DNA of 60,000 bases from Glandiceps talaboti. Its lineage: Eukaryota > Hemichordata > Enteropneusta > Spengelidae. Numbering within the stretch: position 1 is the stretch's first letter; each line of letters starts with the position of its first letter. Under the pieces are notes generated by a model. It was not told the DNA's origin. It did no database searches and saw only the letters and a program-made list of their open reading frames with translations. The position numbers and the translations under genes are program-made. Where the stretch lies: contig NC_135570.1 in the NCBI RefSeq assembly GCF_964340395.1, positions 10,076,322 through 10,136,321 on the forward strand, given 5' to 3'. Shown here in pieces: positions 1 to 12,014 of the stretch.

Positions 1-678
1 TAACTGCACTGGTTATTTCCCATTTACTACCACTACTACCACCACCACAGAGAATGTCTGTGAAAGCACTGCATTAATAAATACCTGTGTTCGGATCTCA
101 TTGGCTGAGCTAAAGGCCAAAACATTAAATATACTTAGAAGAAATAGTCAGCTAACTGTATACTTGCGGCTGTGTGCTAGTTCATCCTACTGAGAATAAA
201 CATTGGGGGCGCCCTATTCTTACACCACACCATGAGAACTGTATACTTGGACACCCTGCTGTTCTTCCAACTGAGGTGAAGGTGGAAGTATTGGGGAGGG
301 GGGGGGGACTAGCATTACAAGGGGAAGGAGCCAGTGTTGTTCGTTTTTTTGTGTGTGTTTTTTTGTTGGGGGGGGGGGGGAGGGACATCATCTCTTAAGC
401 ACAAGTGTTGGAGGAAGTGTTTTGTGCAAGATATTTCGATTCCAATAACAGAAGAGGAGGGGCTAGTAATTTTCGTGTAAGGTCTTGTCCATGCACTGAA
501 CTTCTGAAAATCCCCCCTCCTCCATAATTTGTGTCCAGTCCCCAAGTCTCAAGGGAAAAGCACAATACTAACAAGTCATTGAAAATGACATAGCCCCCGG
601 ACTCCCCGCTATGATTGGGTTTTAAGGAACTGGCAGTTTATGTTGTCATTTTCAAACCTGGTTAATGTTGTTTGGCTG
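1..678. other. Non-coding, G-rich tracts
   Basis: Two poly-G/purine tracts (about 295-307 and 367-384). No gene seen. Confidence 0.5.
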
Positions 679-956
679 TTCAAGCATGTCCGAGTTATGA
701 CTTTGGACATGACAACTGCACCAACAAAATGGCTGCCAGGCAGCCATATCAGATTGTATCACGACAAACATGGATATGCACATGTATGTCATGGAACACT
801 GTGCTAATACCAACTTTGAATGAGATCTGTTCAAACTTGTCTGAGTTATGGCTTTGGACATGGAAAATTCACAAACAAAATGGCTGCCAGGCAGCCATAT
901 CGGATTGTATCATGACGAAAATGGATATGCACATGTATGTCATAGAACACTGTGCT
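679..956. repeat. Tandem duplication, ~151-bp unit (2 copies)
   Basis: Copies start at 679 and 830 (TTCAAGCATGTC / TTCAAACTTGTC). Both carry AAATGGCTGCCAGGCAGCCA, a short internal hairpin. A 144-residue open frame crosses them, but nothing suggests it is a gene. Confidence 0.85.
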
Positions 957-1947
957 AAATTATTTCACTTGCACCATCAAGTTGGAATTATACTAATACG
1001 CATACTCTATACTGTCATTGTTAAAATGTACAGACTTTATTTCACTCACACCACTGAGGTGGGGGAGGACTCACCACTGGGGGGAGGGGGTCTTGCATCC
1101 ATGTAGATTACTATGACAACATAAATTTATTTAAACATCTAATATTTATTTTATATTTGTTTTCAAAACTCACCTGTGGTACTTGTTCTTTTAACAAATA
1201 CAAAGATATACTACACATTACATGTGATACGTCATAAGTACTATAAAAACAAAACATAATATACCCAGTATGTCTACGACATAATTCATGAAGTCTTACA
1301 AATATCATTATCCCGAATTTCATATACACTATTTTTTTATATATATTCCGGTACAGCATAAAATATGACTTTTAAGAACTTTTATATTTGAGAAATGAAG
1401 ATCATCAAAGTGAACACAAATAAGTAAACAATAAAAATGAATAACACTAGACGGTCATTTTTCAATTACACTACTCCAAATGTTTGAAACTAAAACATGC
1501 AACAGTGGTCAACATTTCAAATAATAAAAAAAATTAATCTGTCTTGGGGTATTAATAATAGCGTTAAAGATACCCAGTATTTCATTCATTGCCTTTGACA
1601 GTTTCCATATTGATATACATAAACAAAAGAAAGTGTCGAGGTACTAGGTTGGTGGCGCTATACAGTATCTCTAGAGTTGTCAGTGAAATGTCCATTCATG
1701 CAACCATAGGATAGCGGATATTGACTTTCATATGTGACAACATTTACACATGATTTCTCATGGTTGGGGGAATAAACATTTACATTTTCATTTTACTTTC
1801 AACATAGGACAAAATATGAATACTAGTAGTTTATGTAAGTCCTTCTTTGCATTGTACTGACAGAAAATAAAAAATACTTCACAATATAGCCCAAGAACTA
1901 TAATTCTCTATTTTGTTTTTACTTTTGAATTATTTGTGATACTTTAT
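957..1947. other. Non-coding, AT-rich
   Basis: No gene, repeat family or splice-flanked frame recognised. Confidence 0.5.
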
Positions 1948-2050
1948 GCATTGTCGCAAACCACGGCCTGCTTTACGGCAACGTTCTTAACGAGCCTCCC
2001 ACAGAAATGTAGTGGTAGATATACTAACTCTGGTTTGCGAGAATGTACTT
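1948..2050 (-). repeat. Dispersed conserved element, copy 1
   Basis: Plus strand shares TCGCAAACCACGGCCTG, TTACGGCAACGTTCTTAACG and GTAGTGGTAGA with copies at 27673 and 50361. The minus strand reads KPELVYLPLHF and LVKNVAVKQAVVCDNA in one open frame. Confidence 0.75.
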
Positions 2051-2156
2051 TGTGAAATATATATGATTGTCTTTTTATCAAATTATATGAAACCATATCA
2101 ACATCTCACAAACGTATGACAATTTATTGAGATATGAGTAAGTGGTGCTAACCATC

Positions 2157-2571
2157 ACACATGGATGTCATGTCAGTGTACACAATACCATCAATGGCTT
2201 GTAAAGAGGTAACCCCGCTAATCAGAATTGAACTGTTTACACATGGACATCAAGTCAGTGTACACAGTACCATCAATGGCTTGTAGACAGGTAACCCAAC
2301 TAATCAGAATTGAACTGTTGACACATGGACATCAAGTCAGTGTACACAGTACCATCAATTGTACACAATTAACCCAGCTAATCAGGATGATTGTGATTGT
2401 ACTGTTAACATACAGACATCAAGTCAGTGTACACAGTACCATCAATGACTTGTAGAGAGGTAACCAAGCTAATCAGAATTGAACTATTTAGACATGGACA
2501 TCAAGTCAGTGTACACAGTACCATCGATGAGTGGAAGACAAATAGTCTGAACATACTGACTCACACTTCCA
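2157..2571. repeat. 82-bp minisatellite, 5 copies
   Basis: Unit anchor ACACATGGACATCAAGTCAG at 2157, 2239 and 2321, degenerate at about 2408, and at about 2490. Spacing is 82, 82, 87 and 82 bp. Confidence 0.9.
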
Positions 2572-3454
2572 ATGTCACGAATTGATGGAATGAAAATTGG
2601 CTTAAAAAATAATGTGCTTGTACTTGAATTTCTATGCAACTGGGTAGAGTCAAAAACACCCCTTTATCTTCTAGTACTGCCTTTACACGGAAATCACATT
2701 TTAGTAAGTGTCAAAATATATTCACTTAGATAGTGTTAAAAACTGCCAGTCCAGTCTTTGTTTATCATAATTTTCAAGTTTTTTTCTTATTTCACTCGTG
2801 GATATCTGACATTTATTATGTTATCATACTTAATAATATTAAAACTAACTACAAAACATAACAAATACATGTCCAGTCTGTCAAACAAAAACAGTTGTTC
2901 AATCAACAGGAATAGCACTGTCCTTCTGGTTTTTATCTACGGTAATCAAACAATTATTCGCATTTTAAACAAGTGTTTTAATCATGGTAAAATAATCTTT
3001 AGTATTTCTATCATCTTTTCATTACACATTAATAAATTATACTAAAAATGACATGCGCAACGTCAAAATTTTTGGCATTTGACATTTTGTGAAAAAACTA
3101 TATCCTAAGTCTCCATATGTGAGTTTGTTACACATAAATTCAACCCTAAATGAGTGAATGATTTCCACTTTTGTCCATTCTCAGTGTACTGTATTGTTGC
3201 AAACTGTCATGATCTACTTGTCTGTGACATCATAACATGTCTTTTTAACCCCTTCAATACTGAAAACATTCCCGCCAAAATTGTTTGGACAAAATTCTTG
3301 TTTTATGTAAGTTTTTGGCATATATCAACTTCATTTTAGACTGGAATTAAAGAAATGTTACTTCCTAATAAAGTAATATTATTGTAATTATGAAAATGTT
3401 CATATAAATTGGGTCCCCTTATTATATGAAACTCGTCTCTAGTCATGAAAGGGT
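2572..3454. other. Non-coding, AT-rich
   Basis: No gene or repeat recognised. Confidence 0.5.
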
Positions 3455-3692
3455 TAAAGTGACACGAGCTGAACTTAGAAATTGTTCACTTCACTGAAAA
3501 TACTAACATAAAACTTCGATAAAACTATTCTCGTATAATATTAATGTCCATGCATGTCTTCTATGGCATTATAATTGTCATTTTTAGAACAGTTCATTGC
3601 CTAGTTTAGCTTCCTCAACATTTTTTTGATATGTATGATAAATTACATCATCGAATTGTTTTATAAGTTATATCTTTGAGTTAGTCAATCAC
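3455..3692 (+). repeat. Dispersed repeat, family Q, copy 1
   Basis: Shares blocks with 58785-59040: GCATGTCTTCTAT, AGAACAGTTCATTGC and TTTGATATGTATGATAAATT, in the same order and orientation. Class unknown. Confidence 0.7.
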
Positions 3693-4335
3693 AAGTGACA
3701 ATTAAATGTTTTTCAGTAGGTAAAATGTTATGAGTGGCTTTTAAATACGAAGCATAAATCTCGCCCAAAAAAACTAAAACCACAGCTTGTGCCCCTTTAA
3801 TGTTATTGACCCCAAAATCACAGTTTATACAATATCAAACCCACAGCACTGACCTCTCATTTTCAAGGCACATTGTGTCGAACACAGTATCAATGGGTAC
3901 AGTTACTCTGGCCCAAATACTTTGTAATCAATAATGAAATTTCTATTGTGTCACAAGTTTTCAAAATTGACAGAAATTATGTTCAAAATCTAAGGAAAGG
4001 ATTATATTTTTTTTTTTTTGCAATTCATATTTTTAGTATTCAATGTGTAAAATGAATAACAAAGCTAACAACTTCGAGTTTTTTTGTGGCTTTCAGTTTC
4101 AACAATATTTGGGTATAATGTACTACTGTAATTGTTTTAAACAAAGTTGATCACGAAAAACAATATAATAACAATAATATCAATGAAATAATTTAAATCA
4201 TTTTATCTAATCACAAATCTAAAGTAAAAGCTGTGAATTTCATGTTTTTATACATGTACATAAAATACATGAAAATAAACCCCATCCTCCCTACATCAAA
4301 GACAGTGTAAAGTTGTCTGTTATCATGAAGATTCA
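3693..4335. other. Non-coding, AT-rich
   Basis: Homopolymer T run near 4008-4019. Nothing else seen. Confidence 0.5.
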
Positions 4336-4663
4336 TTAAAGCTCCACTAGCTGTAACTGGAACATTGTTTTGAAACTGTTTTGTTAGATATAATTATAAT
4401 ATTATACACCCTGAATAGTACTGAATTACATGGGTAAATGTATTTGTGTACCTGTACACATAATATGGTTCAATAAACTTGATTTTGGGTCTACACCCTA
4501 AAACAGCGCCCTCAACGGCAATCACGGTTTCAACCTGTTACTGTACTACTTATAGATAAAATCAACCTCTAATTAACATGTATAATGTCTGGTTATTGAT
4601 ATTTTAATAATTTCCTGTGAATATCAACAATAATACTCCAGTTACAGTTAGTACAGCTTAAAG
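4336..4663. mobile_element. MITE-like element, family P, complete copy
   Basis: About 328 bp with terminal inverted repeats: left TTAAAGCTCC then ACTAGCTGTAACTGGA, right TCCAGTTACAGTTAGTACAG then CTTAAAG. It has no coding capacity. Related partial copies occur at 52808 and 54685. Confidence 0.7.
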
Positions 4664-5885
4664 GATTAGCCAAATAACTAAGACTCCGCCAGGTAATACA
4701 AAACAGTAAAATAACACAGGAAAAAACGGTCTACATCAATTCATACGCCAATTTACAATAACATGGTAGTAGTCCAAGGTTTCTCTGTGAGCTAAATTAC
4801 CAATAGCCCCAAAACACCCATTCCTTAATACACATGTGTATTAAGTGAAAAATAACTCTATATATCATCAAGTCCTGTTGAGTTCATAACGTTTCCTGTT
4901 ATATTTCTACACTAAATCTTTACACTATAAAAAAAATGTTCTTCAATAAAACGACACATTTTTATGATACACAATTATCAACGATAACATTTTGGGACAA
5001 TGTAATGTCAGTTTACATACCATATATATATATATATACCATAATTTTAAAAAAAAGTTTTAGGATATTTACACAAGAAGTTTGTGAACTCTAACTTGTA
5101 GCAGAATATCACGTTGACTTGGCAAAACAAATAATTGTGTGTTTCCGATAACATGGCCTAGGAAAAAAGTTGTAGGTCGGGATTTTATTTTATCTTATTT
5201 TATTTTATCTTTTTAATTGTTTTTATTTTTGAAAAATATTGCTTTGACACCCCCCCCCCCCAAATGTCGGTCAGAATACCCCTTCTGTGATACTTTGATG
5301 AAATATGTACAGACATCCCTGGGGAAAGAAAACATGTGTATGCAGGTCAAGAAGACAAGGATTTCTTATCTTTTTGTTCTAAATGTTTAAAAAAATGTTT
5401 AGCATCAAAATTCTGTCCATTTCAGGAAATGTTTAAATCTCCCACAAAACATAACTATATCTACAAATGTCATGCAACTTCACCAGAAATTCGGGTACTG
5501 ACTCATAACAGCTACAAAAATAAAGAACATTTGAAAATATAAAGAAATGTGCATACTCTATGGCAAATAATGTATGCAGAGTATGTATAACTAGTTATTT
5601 GTCACCAGTTATAATTTCCTCTATCTCCGTATTTGATACTGTGTGAGTTAAAAGTGTTCCATCCTTCATGGTCGTGTTGTGCAGATTTAGCTCAACCAAC
5701 CATGCTGGACTCCCTGGAAACAGGACAGCATGGATTTTTGCACTAGTATACTTAGGTTCTCAGGCCTCTGATGCAGTGGGTTGTAGCTCTCTGATACATC
5801 CTACTACAGGTGAGACCTTTGTGCATCATTCCTTGGGTGATGTCATCATTCCTTGGGTGATGTCATCATTACTTGGGCAAGGACA
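4664..5885 (-). other. 3' flank / probable 3' UTR of the zinc-finger gene
   Basis: No coding signal. On the minus strand an AATAAA-containing A/T run lies at about 5235-5180, some 650-700 bp past the stop, and could be the polyadenylation signal. A poly-C run is at about 5250-5262. A perfect 22-bp palindrome occurs at 4824-4845. Confidence 0.4.
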
Positions 5886-5903
5886 TCATTCCTTGGTTGA
5901 TGC
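5824..5903. repeat. 20-bp tandem repeat spanning the zinc-finger stop codon
   Basis: Four imperfect units of about 20 bp, typified by CATCATTCCTTGGGTGATGT on the plus strand. The first unit on the coding strand encodes the last residues (TKE) and the TGA stop itself; the other units are 3' UTR. Confidence 0.8.
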
Positions 5904-8900
5904 ATTGTCAGGTTTAGCTGGTGTACTCTGGGACCCACGATGCATAGATTCATCAGAACTTGACAACATCACGGTCTGAGACCCTGAATCTAGTGATGAA
6001 TGAGTTTTTTTGTGATTTTTCAAAGTCGATGACTGTGTAAAACCCTTGCCACAAACATCACACTTGTATGGACGTTCTCCACTATGAATGCGGAAATGTT
6101 CTTTCAAGTGATGTCCAAGAGGGAAGGCTTTCATGCACACTGGACACTGATGTTGTCGAACTTTGACCTCGTCATGCATAAGTCTCTGATGGCGTTTGAA
6201 GTTGCTCTGGTTAGTAAAAGAACGACCACACTCTTGGCATACATATTTCTCAGACTGACTCACCCAATGATCAACCTTCATGTGATCGTGTAGCCCTGCA
6301 GCACTTGACAAAGTCTTGTCACATATGTGACATTTGAAGCAATTCTGAATATCGCTTTGAAGAAGCTTTGAAAGTAATTTTTCCTGTTTCCAAGGCTTTG
6401 ACTGACTGGAAGGAGAACTACCGACTCTTTGATTACCATCACTACTTGCTTCGTTCTTCTTGTCATGTATGATTTCACCGACTGTCATTTTGACATTGCC
6501 ACTGTCATCTCCCGCTTCATCACTGACGACTTCGATACTATCATGCGATGATTCAGCTTCAGAATCAACGTGTTCAGACCTTGATTCCTTGGAAGCAATA
6601 TTCTCAATTCGTTTCAGTGGTTTGCTGTAATCGCCTTTCATTTTATGCCTGTACCATGGCTGGTGAGGCAACAGGCTAGTATCATATGAAGGTTTTATTG
6701 GTTCACATAGCAGAGACTGGATACATGTTGCATTTCCAATGGGTGTCTTTGGTGGTGAGTCTGACGGGCATACTGGACTTGAAATTGGTACCTGAGCAGA
6801 TGATGGTGGAGACACAGATGAACCTTTGTCTCTGCTTCTATCAACAATGTCTTGAGACATATCTCTCTCCGACTGCTGCTGCTTCAAATACTCACTTCTT
6901 GTAGCTTCTCTGCTATCTTTTGAAGGGCAGTGGATCAGAGGAGGTGGTAGTTTATTTGGTTCTAAATGGCCATTTCTTTTACTGTGTGAGATACTTTCAT
7001 TATACCCCTCAGTAAGACCTGGATTTCTGTGAGCATGTTCCCGGAATGCTAAATTCTGGAGACTCTGTTGGAAGAATGTTGGATGGCTATCTGTCAGCAT
7101 GATGCCAGGTATTGGCATTCTGTGTTCCATCGTTGTATTGTGATGATGTTCCAGAGATTCTGATGCTCTGCTGGTTGGTATTCTATGATACATCATCTCT
7201 GGTGGTACTTGCATGCGTACACTGTTTCCTTCCTGCTGCATGGCTACATTTGGGAAGCTGTTGTTGTTAACACCATGTGGCATGTTATTGTACTGAGATG
7301 AACTACAAGCAATGGAATCTTGGTGGCTAGGATTTGAGTTGGACAAGTTTATTCCCAAAGTGTGATCTCTCATTGAGGCTTGATGTACCTCATCACCATT
7401 CGGATACACATTACCTCCTGCGTCATACACCTTGCTGATGAAATGTCGTTTTTGGTGAGTTTTCAGAGTTGATGACTGTTTAAATCGTTGTCCACAGACC
7501 TTACACTGATATGGACGTTCTCCGCTGTGGATTCTAAAATGTTCTTTCAGGTGGTGTGACAAAGGGAAAGCTTTGAAGCAGATTGGACACTGGTGGCGAC
7601 GCTTATCCTTGGAGTTACTGTGAACAAGTCGCTCATGGCGCTTGAAGTTACTTGGATGGCTGAATTCCTTACCACAAATCTTGCAGACGTATGGCTTCTC
7701 ACCAGTATGAGTCTTCATATGTTCTTTTAAGACAGACAGTTGAGTGAATGCTTTGGAACAAGTCCCACAATGATATCTTCTTTTGGCCTTCGAAGACTGT
7801 TTATAATAATCAAATTCTGCAGCTGAGTGATCACTACCAATACCAGAATATAGTAAATTTCCTTCTGAGCTGTCATAATTTACTGGTGTGCCATTCTCTT
7901 GAATGAAGACCTTTGATGCGTGCAGTAAATCACCATTTTGTTTCCGAGAGAAATCCAATGGTTCTTGCTGTCTACCACCACCAGTGCTAATTTTAACAGT
8001 GTTACCCTGTACATCCCCTTCAATGATATAAGAATCAGTGTCACTATATTGATGTTCACTCTTCTGATGTTCCACTTTGTGGTCCATGTTAAACCCATTC
8101 CTGATGTCAGTGATATTGCCATTCTTTGATACTTCTCTGTAACTGTAATTTGCTTGAGTTATTCCCTGACAATGCATTCCCTGACTTGCCCCATCTTTTG
8201 ACTCACCGTAGGAATGACTCGTAGAGCGATTTGAATCATTCTGGTTGGTGAACTCTTGGACCTCTTTGTTTTCTTGTTTTCTGTGCTCAACTATCATAGC
8301 TCTAGCTATCATTGTGTCTGCTATTTTTTGACCAAATGACGCCAAAGAGTTTGGTCTGAGCCGTTTTCCCTTCAAACCATCTTGTCTCTTTATTATCTCT
8401 GTCATAACATCAAGTATTTGTGGACGTCTCGGCTTGATAACCTTCCCTTCACCGTGCGTACTCGATTTACAATCTCTGTCCTCACTCTGATCTGACTGAG
8501 TCTGCAACTCACTCTGTTCAGCCTCCATCAACTCCTCCTTTTCAATATCACCATCAAAACACCCATCGTCATCATCTCCACCATCATTATCATTTTCGTT
8601 ATCACCATCGTCATCATCACTAAGAGTTATCACATTGGAAGCACTGGAATTTCCTGAATCGCTGTCTGTATTGTGATTTGCAATCTTAGCTAAAGACTTT
8701 CTTTGGTGTCTTTTTGAATCACTGCCGTTTCCACTCAAAATTTCCTTTTTCTGAATATCAAATGGCTCACATTTTCCATGTTGTTGCCAGGGTAATCCTG
8801 TATCGCCAGAGATTTCTTGGTCTGTTTTCTGATGTACTAATTCACGATTTATATACTTTTTCACTTGGTCTCTACTGCCATAAAACTGTATCCCATCATC

Positions 8901-9884
8901 TTTGTCAGCGATTCGAAGAAACACACTACAACCAGTCAGAAGTGATAGTCCATGACACTACGGACACAGAAAAGAAAATGTTAGATTAGACTTTATCATA
9001 ATATTATGTGTATCAAAATTGTAAATTCCCCCGCCTCGAAATTACAGCAATGATGATATGGAGTCATGATCGAATGATAGCGTGGCAGGCTTGGATTCTC
9101 CAGGTTGTAGGTTTGAGCTCCGTCCCAGCTGTTTGTTTCTGAATGGCTAAAGTCTTTGGGCAAGATTTGAACCATGATTGTGCCTCAAGTCAACCCAGCT
9201 GTATAATTGGGCACCTGGTAGTATAAGATAATGCCAGTGCTTCCAATGTGATAAGGTAGTTTTGGAATTAAAAGATTTTTGACAAAAAATATATTTTTAG
9301 ACCTAATTTTCATATCATTGATGGGGTTGCCATGTTCTGAGTAATTTTTCATCAACACCATATCCTCATAAACATTTCCCCTAACTTTCAGCCCAATATG
9401 TTAAGTACTCTTGGAATTAACGATTTTTTACCAAAAAGTCACATTTTTAAACCTAATTTGCATATCACTGATTGGATCGTGTCATGAATATTTCTTTATC
9501 TACACATCACTAAGAACATCCCCACCAAATTTCAGATTAATCTGCCCAGTAGTTTTCTCCTTTAACTTTTTTTACCAAAAAACACATTTTTTCACCCAAA
9601 TGATTGATCAATTGTGCTGCAATCATTTTCATTTCTTAGCAAAATCCCTACTAAGAATAAAAGAGAGTACATTTTACCAGTCTTATTTATAGCACTAATT
9701 GCAACAACAGGATGTATATATGAATTTTGCCCTCATGCTGAGAAATATAATTTGAAAGAAAATCATTGTTTTGAAATCACTCATCTCATCATTTTCATTT
9801 GAACAATTTCGCATCTACGTACCCTAAGTAATGTCTCCACCAAATACCAAATCAATTGGTCTGATGGTTTTTGACATTAAGTCG

Positions 9885-9948
<64 letters not shown>

Positions 9949-10476
9949 CACGTACGCACGCACGCACAGACGCACACTGCACATACGCACACACTTTGTG
10001 ATGGCTAATTAAATGCACCTGTGATGTAGCCAAGCCTGGGAGCAAAGCTTTGAAAGTAGTGACTCCAGTAGGATGTCAATGTATATACTTGATTGCAATT
10101 AATTTTACCCTTGCAAAACCAGCAAAATGCCGGAAAGAAAATAACATCTGGTGTAGGGGAAGTTACTTCATGTTGTGAAACCACATTACCACCAAGTTAT
10201 TCATCTACTATTGAGTGCACATCCTGTTTTCCTCAACTAGCAGGTTTTTTTTGTAAAAAACAACCCCCCCCCCCCCACTCTACCTCCTCCCATCCCCAAA
10301 CCACTCCCCATCCCACATAAAGAAGATTATTCCACTGATAAGAAGATAAAACTAATTTGAGAAGATGGGATTGAATCATAAGCCCTCTTAAAATCTGCAC
10401 TAACCTTTTGAAAAAGACCTCTCTTGAATTCCTTGGCTGCAAGGGACTCTTCACAGAAATTATACCTTCCTTCCAT
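5886..10476 (-). CDS. MADS-like / C2H2 zinc-finger transcription factor (two coding exons)
   Basis: Predicted nuclear DNA-binding protein of about 1047 residues. Coding exon 1 is 10476-10405 and exon 2 is 8957-5886; the stop TGA is at 5888-5886. Exon 2 is open only back to a stop at 8960-8958, which overlaps a consensus acceptor (pyrimidine tract ending CCGTAG). Exon 1 has a strong acceptor, ATG in context AACATGG, 24 codons ending AAG, then donor GTTAGT. The junction is phase 0. Residues about 15-65 resemble a MADS domain split by the intron. Then come a SUMO-interacting-like VITLSDDDD with an acidic run (~131-160), a CtBP-like PLDFS (~356), C2H2 fingers 1-4 (~418-528), an LxxLL motif LSKLL (~885) and fingers 5-8 (~896-1009). 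Fingers 3-4 and 7-8 are close duplicates. The acceptor before exon 1 implies at least one more 5' exon. I cannot name an orthologue. The zinc-finger exon is near certain; exon 1 is inferred from phase and homology. Confidence 0.9.
9065..9250 (+). mobile_element. tRNA-derived SINE, 3'-truncated copy
   Basis: B-box-like GGTTTGAGCTC at 9110-9120. A central domain with GGCAAGATTTGAACC, TGTGCCTCAAGTCAACC and AGCTGTATAATTGGGCACC follows. It matches the copy at the window end and lies inside the zinc-finger intron, antisense to the gene. Confidence 0.75.
9888..9990. repeat. (CA)n microsatellite
   Basis: About 28 CA units, then degenerate CGCA repeats, inside the zinc-finger intron. Confidence 0.95.
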
Positions 10477-10483
10477 GTTATTT
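10405..10483 (-). other. Small 5' coding exon of the zinc-finger gene
   Basis: 79-nt exon bounded by a long pyrimidine tract ending in AG and by donor GTTAGT. It contains seven leader bases and an ATG with A at -3 and G at +4. It encodes 24 residues beginning MEGRYNF and ending KRGLFQK. The basic KEFKRG and the following GLFQK line up with the KRK-GIMKK segment of SRF-type MADS domains. Another frame is also open, but only this one joins exon 2 in phase with a MADS-like result. Confidence 0.65.
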
Positions 10484-10787
10484 CTAAAAAAAAGAAAGAA
10501 AAAAGAGCTGTGTGAATATAACACAATATCAAATAATATTTCTGTTGGGTACATGATGTAAGGGACGATTGCACAATGTCACACAAGCTCAATAAACAAA
10601 CTTCATTCATTTAGGGGGGGAGGTCTGGCATCATTGTGATTACTGAAGTTAATTTTCCCACTTCTAACCAAATTTCAAAACGTTTGCATCTTCAATGATA
10701 ACATTTAACGAACGGAAAGAAGAGAAATCATTTGACTATACGGTGGAGATGATCGTAGTATGTATAGGGGTCTAGACTACTAGTTAG

Positions 10788-10962
10788 GTAGTCTGGCTAA
10801 TTGACCTTCGGGTTTTCTTCTGATATAACAAGTGACTGACAGTCACTTTGCGCCTCAAAGGTGCAATCAAGGGCATTAACTTGGTCTAAAGCCCTCAACA
10901 GCATCTTTTAGGTGCAAAGCGACCTTCAGTCACTTGTATCAGAAGGTCAATTCGCTAGACTA
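10788..10962. mobile_element. Palindromic MITE-like element, family S
   Basis: Left arm AGTCTGGCTAATTGACCTTC, right arm GAAGGTCAATTCGCTAGACT, with inner arms AAGTGACTGACAGTCAC / CTTCAGTCACTTG. Related copies lie at 58186 and 59035. Confidence 0.75.
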
Positions 10963-11920
10963 CTATTTAGGGTACTTGTTTGGAGTGCATATAAAAGCAC
11001 CATCTGTTACAAATGTACCAACAGTTCTTAGATATTCAGGACTGTATGACAGATCATGTTAACAATGTCTTAATATAGTGACATAAAGTATCTGTTGTTG
11101 AAGGAAGTCAAACTGTGGAGTTCAAAGGATATATACATAAAAGGAACTAACAGAAGTTGAAAGACTGTCAGCGTCTTACATTTGAGACTAAAATGTATAA
11201 AAATACAGTCATTCAGAAGTGATCCGGTACAAGTACAAGTACTAAGTTTGTTTTCAGGTCTAATTTCTGAAAGCCCTACAATATTGAATTATTTCTGTTC
11301 TTTCTGAAAGGCTACACAAAGGAAATACGAATAAGTTCTGTGGAGAGCATTGGTTTCTGCCTCCATCTACGTACATGTAATGTATCATAGGTCTAATTTC
11401 AAGTCAAAACCATTCTGTGGCAGCTCTTACTGATGACGTGTACAACAGATGCCAGCGATTAAGAAATAGTTATAAAATGAAGCTACAATCATGAAAATCG
11501 TCATGCACAGGATGTGTGTATGTGCCCTCTAATGATAGCCAAATTTTGTTGTTGTGAGTCAAAATACTAAAATCTGGTATTTTTCTATGCATGTATATGT
11601 GTACATATGACCAGCATGGTTGAACAGCCTGCCTTATTTTTTGTACAACTGTACAAATAACTGGTCAAGGTCATATAGCATAAGCATAATAACGTGACAG
11701 TATACACAATTGTACCAGGTTTGCTTTAACTTGGATTTGCCTGGATGGAAGACATAGGTCATTCCTAGCCCTTTGGGACTAAAACAGGGAGGGTGGAGGG
11801 GGGTAATTGGAAGGGGCCTTTATTTGAGAAATTAGCATGAGGAGTAAAATGAAGGAAAACTACAACTTTTGAGATTGAGATTGACAAAAATAGATTTATT
11901 ACAATCTAGTCACTTTATTT
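10963..11920. other. Non-coding
   Basis: No gene or repeat family recognised. Confidence 0.5.
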
Positions 11921-12014
11921 ATTATAAGATACGTTATGTCACTCCGCCCTCACTGGCCTCCTTTGAGAAGGGTTGATTGATGTGTGAGGGCGCCCCTTCA
12001 CGGTGTACCTTACA
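11921..12014. mobile_element. ~95-bp palindromic MITE, copy A
   Basis: Starts TAAGATACGTTATGTCAC and ends CACGGTGTACCTTACA. The body contains GATGTGTGAGGGCGCCCC. Four copies occur in the window. Confidence 0.8.

Larger units (their letters stand above)
8958..10404 (-). other. Intron of the zinc-finger gene
   Basis: 1447-bp intron with donor GTTAGT (10404-10399) and acceptor TAG (8960-8958). It holds a SINE copy, a (CA)n run and no other recognisable gene. Its ends are inferred from phase-0 compatibility and from the resemblance of the joined peptide to a MADS domain. Confidence 0.65.

Noticed and set aside
672-1106. 144-codon plus frame
   Set aside because: Open only because it crosses two copies of a 151-bp repeat; no domain, no splice or promoter context.
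8922-8924. GTG as the start of the zinc-finger protein
   Set aside because: Reading continues upstream in frame to a splice acceptor; a eukaryotic GTG start is unnecessary.
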